From assembly GCA_934678955.1 (NCBI GenBank), contig CAKUSI010000140.1, positions 1 to 9,400 of the forward strand: a stretch of DNA of 9,400 nt, given 5' to 3'. The DNA is from an uncultured Austwickia sp. Its GTDB lineage: Bacteria > Actinomycetota > Actinomycetes > Actinomycetales > Dermatophilaceae. The notes beneath the pieces were generated by a model that was not told where the DNA came from, searched no databases, and worked only from the letters and a program-made list of their open reading frames with translations. Of this stretch, positions 6,091 through 9,400 are shown in pieces; the first letter of the stretch is position 1; each line of letters begins with the position of its first letter. Made by a program: the position numbers and the translations under genes.

Positions 6091-7076
6091 GGTCGTTGTC
6101 CTCGGAGGATGCGGGGGTCGACCGTGGCGTAGAGGGAGTTGGCGATGAGGTTTCCGGTGAAGACGAACGCGGCCGAGAACAACGCGATGCCGGCCAGCAG
6201 GGCGACATCGCTGCCCAGCCCCGCCGTGATGGCTGCCTGACCGAGCCCCGGATACGAGAAGACCTGCTCGACCAGCACGGACCCGCCGAAGATCTCCGCC
6301 AGGGACGCGAACTGCAGCGTCAACGCCGGCAGGGCGATGTTGCGCAGCCCATGGCGACGCAGCACGGTCCGCATCCCCTGCCCGCGGGACCGTGCGAACT
6401 TCACGAAATCGGATTCGAGGACGTCGATCGTCTTCTCGCGTGTGTGCAGCGCGATGTTCGACACCCCGATCACCGACAGCGTCAGCGCGGGCAGTGCAAG
6501 GTGGCGCAGCGAGTCGGCGAGGGTTACGTCGGCGGCGGACTTGCCGATCGGCACCGAGAACCCCATCGGGAACCAGCCCAGTTGCACCGCGAACACCGTC
6601 AGCATCAGCAGCCCCAGCCAGAAGGTCGGCGTCGAGGCCAGTACGAAGCAGTACCCCTTGATCAGCCGATCCACCCAGCCATCCCGCCGGACACCGGCGA
6701 CCACTCCCAGAACGGCCCCGACCACTCCGCTGGCCACCCAGGCGATTCCCAGGAGGGCCAGTGAGTTGATGGCGCGCTGCGCGATGACCTGCCCCACCGG
6801 AGCGTTGAAGCGTAGCGACGTCCCCAGATCACCGCGCAGCAGCGCGGCGGCCCAGTTGAGGTAGCGCTCCGCCAGCGGTACGTCCGCGCCCCAATAGGAC
6901 GCCAACTGTGCGCGTTTGGCCTCGCTCATCCCGACGTAGGCGGCCTGCCCCACGTTGGCCTGCACCGGATCGATCGGTGAGGCGCTCACCAGCACGAACA
7001 CCACTACGCTCACCGCGGCCATGAGTAGCGCGAACCTGGCAAGGGTGCGAAAAGCGAACCCGATCCACTGCTCCAC
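6087..7076 (-). CDS. nikB: Nickel ABC importer permease, NikB-like
   Basis: This is the partner permease, 329 residues, in the DppB/OppB/NikB family. It has an N-terminal helix at about 12-32 (LARFALLMAAVSVVVFVLV), then a periplasmic-type loop with YWGADVPLAERYLNWAAALL and RGDLGTSLR, which is characteristic of this family. Helices follow at about 106-128, 143-168, 192-212, 250-272 and 291-315. The EAA loop is at about 223-247 (DFVKFARSRGQGMRTVLRR). The closing ATVDPRIL resembles the family's usual YALLDPRI-type ending. The start is GTG 7076, the first possible start because an in-frame TGA lies one codon before it; GGGAAG about 8 bases upstream can serve as ribosome binding site. It follows nikA by 35 bases with no terminator between them, so both lie in one transcript. 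Confidence 0.87.
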   Translation of the reverse strand: MEQWIGFAFRTLARFALLMAAVSVVVFVLVSASPIDPVQANVGQAAYVGMSEAKRAQLASYWGADVPLAERYLNWAAALLRGDLGTSLRFNAPVGQVIAQRAINSLALLGIAWVASGVVGAVLGVVAGVRRDGWVDRLIKGYCFVLASTPTFWLGLLMLTVFAVQLGWFPMGFSVPIGKSAADVTLADSLRHLALPALTLSVIGVSNIALHTREKTIDVLESDFVKFARSRGQGMRTVLRRHGLRNIALPALTLQFASLAEIFGGSVLVEQVFSYPGLGQAAITAGLGSDVALLAGIALFSAAFVFTGNLIANSLYATVDPRILRGQRP

Positions 7077-7111
7077 GGCTCACTTCCCGTCCCGGTCAGA
7101 GCCTCGACGGG

Positions 7112-8749
7112 CTAGACGTCCCACTGGTCGACGTTGTTCACCAGCGACCACCCGTGCCCGTGCGGGTGCGGCTTCTGCTGGGCGATCGTAATGCCGTCGC
7201 GCTGGAAGTACAGGTGGTCGATGTTCGCCAGCCACACCCAGGTGGACGCCCCCTGCGGCGCCACGCCGGTCTGCGTCGCCTCGTCCCACTGGGCCTTGCG
7301 ATACGGCTCGTAGGAGTCCTCGACGGTGCGTGCGGCGCGGGCCTGGTCGAGGTGAGCGTCGATCTCAGCGTTGTCGTAGCAGGCGTAGTTGCCCCAGCCC
7401 TTAGAATGGGTCAGTTGGTAGAGCTCGACCGGCGAGTTCGACCCCCACCCCCACAGCACGGGCGAACTGTACTGGTTGGGGTAGATGTCGTCCCAACTCG
7501 CGCCCTTCGGACTGACCTCGATGCCGATCTGGCGCATCTGGTCGGCGAAGTCGGCGGCCAGCGCCTGCCGTACCGAATCGGAGGACGCGTAGTACAGGTC
7601 GAACGCAGCCCGGAGGCCGTCCTTCGTCATGATCCCGTCGCTCCCGACCGTCCAGCCGCCGTCGGCCAGCACCTGCCGGGCGTTTTCGATGTTGCTGCTG
7701 ACCTTCATGTCCGCGGACGCCCACGGCAGCGCGTCGCCCACGCTATGGGCCGCCGTGCCGTGGCCGTCGAGCACGTGCTCGATCATGCGCTCGCGATCGA
7801 CCGCGCTGTTCATCGCTTGGCGCAGCGCCAGATCGCTGGTGACGTTGTTGCCCGCCGGGTAGCTCTCCTTGGTCGCCCCGGCCGGGATGGACGGCAGCGA
7901 GATGCCGCGCGAGTCGACGGTCCTGGCACTGAACAACGTGAACCCCGCGGGCGCCTGGCCGGCGAGCGTCGCCGAGGTGTAGGCCACATCGACCTGACCC
8001 GCCGCGGCGGCCGCCAGGGAGGCGTCCTCGGACATGAACAGCACCACCACGCGCCCGACCTTCGGGGCGGGGCCGTAGTAGTCGGGGTTCGCGGTCAGGA
8101 TGACCTGCTGGCCCCTGTCCCACTGTTCGAGGCGGTAGCGGCCCGAACCGATGGGGTTGCTGCCGTAGTCCCGGTCGTACGCGTGGGCGGGCACGATGCC
8201 CACAACCGCGAGCGTGTAGAGGATCGTGTTGTCGGGATGCGTCATGTGCAGTACCACCGTCGAGTCGTCGGACGCCACCGCCTCCCTGATCGACGACAGG
8301 TCGGCCTGGGCGGCCTCCGAATTGATGATGCCGTTGATCGTGAAGGCGACGTCCTTCGCGGTCAGCTTCTCGCCGTCGGTGAACCGGACGCCGTCGCGGA
8401 GGGTGAACGTCCACGCCATGCCGTCGGCCGACACCTCGTACCCGGTCGCCAGGTCGTTGACGAACCCGAGCTCGAGGTCGGTGTTGATCAGCGTCGATTG
8501 AATCAGCGGCTCGTGGACGTGTTCACCGCAGCCCCACGAGAACAGCGGGTCGAAGCCCGCCTCCGGTTCCGAATTCACGGTCATGGTCACGACGACCTGC
8601 TTCACCCCCGCACCGGGCGGGGCCGCGGCGCTGCCGGTCGCAGCCTGCTGGGTGCCGTCGGACGTGCAGGCGCTCACCAACCCACCGAAGCTCAGGGCGG
8701 CAGCGCTGGCACCTAGTTTGACGAACGTACGCCGCGAGATGACCTCCAT
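7112..8749 (-). CDS. nikA: Nickel-type ABC substrate-binding lipoprotein, NikA/NikZ/YntA-like
   Basis: This extracytoplasmic solute-binding protein of family 5 (SBP_bac_5) has 545 residues and is the first gene of the importer operon. The N-terminus carries a twin-arginine motif, SRRTFVK at 5-11, a hydrophobic segment and a lipobox ending at Cys28 (LVSAC). It is therefore predicted to be exported folded by the Tat system and lipid-anchored. Family features include PLIQSTLINTDLELGF, DGMAWTFTLRDGVRFTDGEKLTAKDV and SALRQAMN-like LALRQAMNSAVDRERMIEHV. Nickel is suggested by HPHGHGW near the C-terminus (His528, 530, 532) and by CGEHVHEP (Cys74, His77, His79). Some nickel-binding relatives, such as Campylobacter NikZ and Yersinia YntA, use a histidine prong for metal; whether these residues correspond needs alignment. 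The start at ATG 8749 is fixed by AGGAGG 8 bases upstream and by the signal peptide; an ATG at 8800 falls in the leader hairpin. Peptide import remains the alternative. Confidence 0.85.
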   Translation of the reverse strand: MEVISRRTFVKLGASAAALSFGGLVSACTSDGTQQAATGSAAAPPGAGVKQVVVTMTVNSEPEAGFDPLFSWGCGEHVHEPLIQSTLINTDLELGFVNDLATGYEVSADGMAWTFTLRDGVRFTDGEKLTAKDVAFTINGIINSEAAQADLSSIREAVASDDSTVVLHMTHPDNTILYTLAVVGIVPAHAYDRDYGSNPIGSGRYRLEQWDRGQQVILTANPDYYGPAPKVGRVVVLFMSEDASLAAAAAGQVDVAYTSATLAGQAPAGFTLFSARTVDSRGISLPSIPAGATKESYPAGNNVTSDLALRQAMNSAVDRERMIEHVLDGHGTAAHSVGDALPWASADMKVSSNIENARQVLADGGWTVGSDGIMTKDGLRAAFDLYYASSDSVRQALAADFADQMRQIGIEVSPKGASWDDIYPNQYSSPVLWGWGSNSPVELYQLTHSKGWGNYACYDNAEIDAHLDQARAARTVEDSYEPYRKAQWDEATQTGVAPQGASTWVWLANIDHLYFQRDGITIAQQKPHPHGHGWSLVNNVDQWDV

Positions 8750-8757
8750 AGCCCTGA

Positions 8758-8763
8758 CCTCCT
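8758..8763 (-). promoter_or_regulatory. Ribosome binding site of nikA
   Basis: The minus strand reads AGGAGG here, with 8 bases to the ATG at 8749. It is a full-strength Shine-Dalgarno and rules out the upstream ATG at 8800 as the main start. Confidence 0.85.
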
Positions 8764-8775
8764 GAAGAGTCGCCC

Positions 8776-8815
8776 GGGTAGGATGGGAAGCAGTTCCCAT
8801 CGCCGCAATCTACCC
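8776..8815 (-). promoter_or_regulatory. Nested hairpin in the nikA leader
   Basis: On the minus strand, GGGTAG pairs with CTACCC (8810-8815 with 8776-8781). Inside it, GATGGGAA pairs with TTCCCATC (8794-8801 with 8782-8789) around the tetraloop CTGC. That gives 14 perfect pairs, interrupted only by an 8-base bulge (8802-8809) on the 5' side. It lies between the operator-like palindrome and the nikA ribosome binding site, so it would be in the mRNA leader if transcription starts near the palindrome. No T-tract follows, so it is not a simple terminator. It could act on mRNA stability or translation, bind a protein as DNA, or be a small sensor. It does not match a riboswitch class I know. Confidence 0.5.
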
Positions 8816-8818
8816 ATG

Positions 8819-8846
8819 AGGACATATGTCTTATCAGACATATGAT
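8819..8846 (+). promoter_or_regulatory. Candidate promoter of the ArsR-type regulator
   Basis: A -10 box TATGAT (8841-8846, five of six consensus bases) is preceded after 16 bases by AGGACA (8819-8824, four of six consensus -35 bases). Transcription would start near 8852, about 38 bases before the chosen start codon at 8890. The inverted repeat covers almost all of it, so a bound repressor would block RNA polymerase. Confidence 0.45.
8823..8844. promoter_or_regulatory. 22-bp inverted repeat, probable ArsR-type operator
   Basis: Nine-base arms CATATGTCT (8823-8831) and AGACATATG (8836-8844) are perfectly complementary around TATC. It is an AT-rich island in GC-rich DNA, between divergent nikA and the regulator. 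AT-rich palindromes with ATATG/CATAT-type ends are typical targets of ArsR/SmtB metal sensors. The location suggests autoregulation of the regulator and control of the importer operon. Confidence 0.72.
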
Positions 8847-8889
8847 GTGCTGGGAGCGTAGCACGGCGCACCTGACCAGCGAGGGCTCC

Positions 8890-9192
8890 ATGTCGAAGTT
8901 GAGCAAGCCAGTCGGCCCACCGGGCACCCTGGACGAGTGGGGCCACCGGTTTGAGCTGCTCGCAGATCCGACCCGGCTGCGCCTGCTGACCCACATGCAC
9001 CTGCACCCCGGCTGCCCCGTCAACGAACTCGCCGACGCGGCGGGCATCACCCAGACGGCGGCGTCCCAGGCGTTGCGGGTGCTGCGCGAGCAGAACTGGG
9101 TGCGCGCCACGCGCGACGGACGCCTGTCGCGCTACGAACTGATCGACGGCGGCGTCCACCACATCCTGCACTTCATGGGCCACCAGCACTGA
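8890..9192 (+). CDS. ArsR/SmtB-family metal-sensing repressor, histidine-rich
   Basis: This 100-residue winged-helix regulator resembles ArsR/SmtB proteins, which leave DNA when they bind metal. The core reads FELLADPTRLRLLTHM at 21-36, the helix-turn-helix is at 53-71 (ITQTAASQALRVLREQNWV), and the wing is ATRDGRLSRYELID at 73-86. Histidines are unusually dense: His35, 37 and 39 with Cys42 (HMHLHPGC), and His90, 91, 94, 98 and 100 at the C-terminus. The classical alpha-5 pattern of SmtB, CzrA and NmtR (Asp-x-His then His-x2-His/Glu) is not preserved: Asp86 is followed by Gly-Gly, so the site must be arranged differently. ATG 8890 is chosen because GAGGG lies 4 bases upstream and homology begins soon after. 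An ATG at 8842 lies inside the operator and -10 box. Divergence from nikA suggests nickel sensing, though zinc or cobalt cannot be excluded. Confidence 0.85.
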   Translation: MSKLSKPVGPPGTLDEWGHRFELLADPTRLRLLTHMHLHPGCPVNELADAAGITQTAASQALRVLREQNWVRATRDGRLSRYELIDGGVHHILHFMGHQH

Positions 9193-9225
9193 TTCGCGGG
9201 CGACCCGTGGCAACCCGGTCGCGAA
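9193..9225 (+). terminator. Weak hairpin after the regulator
   Basis: TTCGCG (9193-9198) pairs with CGCGAA (9220-9225), and ACC (9203-9205) with GGT (9217-9219), leaving a four-base bulge and an 11-base loop. It begins directly after the stop codon but has no T-tract. It could be a weak terminator or processing hairpin. The rest of the gap to 9362 shows only a CCACGTGG palindrome (9231-9238). Confidence 0.25.
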
Positions 9226-9374
9226 ACGGGCCACGTGGGCCGCCCCCCGATGGCCTCGTCCTTTGGCCCCGGCAGTCGCCGCCCACAGTCCCCGCTCGCC
9301 CCGACGGCCGACCCCCGCAAAAAGCGTCTGCTGCGCGACGACCTGTGACGAACCCCGACCAGAAGGAGACGACC

Positions 9375-9400
9375 ATGAAGAAGCGCAAGCCCCTCGGCCT
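9375..9400 (+). CDS. Start of a further gene, cut by the window edge
   Basis: An ATG at 9375 is preceded by AAGGAG (9363-9368) with a 6-base gap, a strong ribosome binding site. Only MKKRKPLG and part of one more codon are visible. The basic start would suit the n-region of a signal peptide, but many cytosolic proteins begin alike. It lies 182 bases after the regulator on the same strand; function cannot be told. Confidence 0.6.

Noticed and set aside
7154..8716. Long plus-strand open frame of about 520 codons opposite nikA
   Set aside because: The minus strand has the signal peptide, family-5 binding-protein motifs and a strong ribosome binding site; the plus-strand product is Arg/Val/His-rich without recognisable features.
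8776..8844. NiCo or cobalamin riboswitch in front of nikA
   Set aside because: The leader is too short and holds one bulged hairpin, not the multi-helix junction of either class; no conserved core was recognised.
1..9400. CRISPR array or toxin-antitoxin system
   Set aside because: No regularly spaced repeats beyond the two 19-bp copies, and no pair of small overlapping genes with such motifs.

Overview
The window is high-GC DNA, with GC-rich third codon positions, GTG starts, and a Tat-type lipoprotein signal on a binding protein. This points to an actinobacterium. A member of the Propionibacteriaceae or Actinomyces/Corynebacterium relatives would fit, but the sequence does not settle the genus.

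The first third (1-1318) is a degraded, recombined stretch. It holds a truncated IS1634/IS4-type transposase on the minus strand (about 74-394), an unrecognised coding remnant on the plus strand (434-697), two tandem copies of a 19-bp motif that look like an insertion-sequence end (673-754), and a short minus-strand frame resembling the C-terminus of a type 4 prepilin peptidase (804-989). No complete gene is visible here. Next comes an intact tyrosine recombinase on the minus strand (1319-2593) with all catalytic residues, followed by a short junction with a small inverted repeat (2657-2674).

The rest (2759-9192) reads as a nickel module. A urease accessory gene, ureD, starts just after the integrase junction, and no other urease gene is present. 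Converging on it with a 6-bp gap is a tightly packed five-gene ABC importer on the minus strand. In transcription order it runs lipoprotein binding protein (nikA-like), permeases (nikB, nikC) and ATPases (nikD, nikE), with overlapping or nearly overlapping genes. Nickel rather than peptide is inferred from the ureD neighbour and from histidine clusters in the importer itself: a His-x-His-x-His motif near the C-terminus of the binding protein and nine histidines in a short N-terminal extension of the first ATPase.

Divergent from nikA is a small ArsR/SmtB-type regulator, also rich in histidine. The shared intergenic region holds a 22-bp inverted repeat lying on a candidate promoter of the regulator, and a separate 14-bp imperfect hairpin that would fall in the nikA leader. 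The simplest model is a metal-sensing repressor that binds the repeat and controls both itself and nickel import, with the nickel going to urease or another nickel enzyme. A further gene begins at 9375 and runs off the edge.
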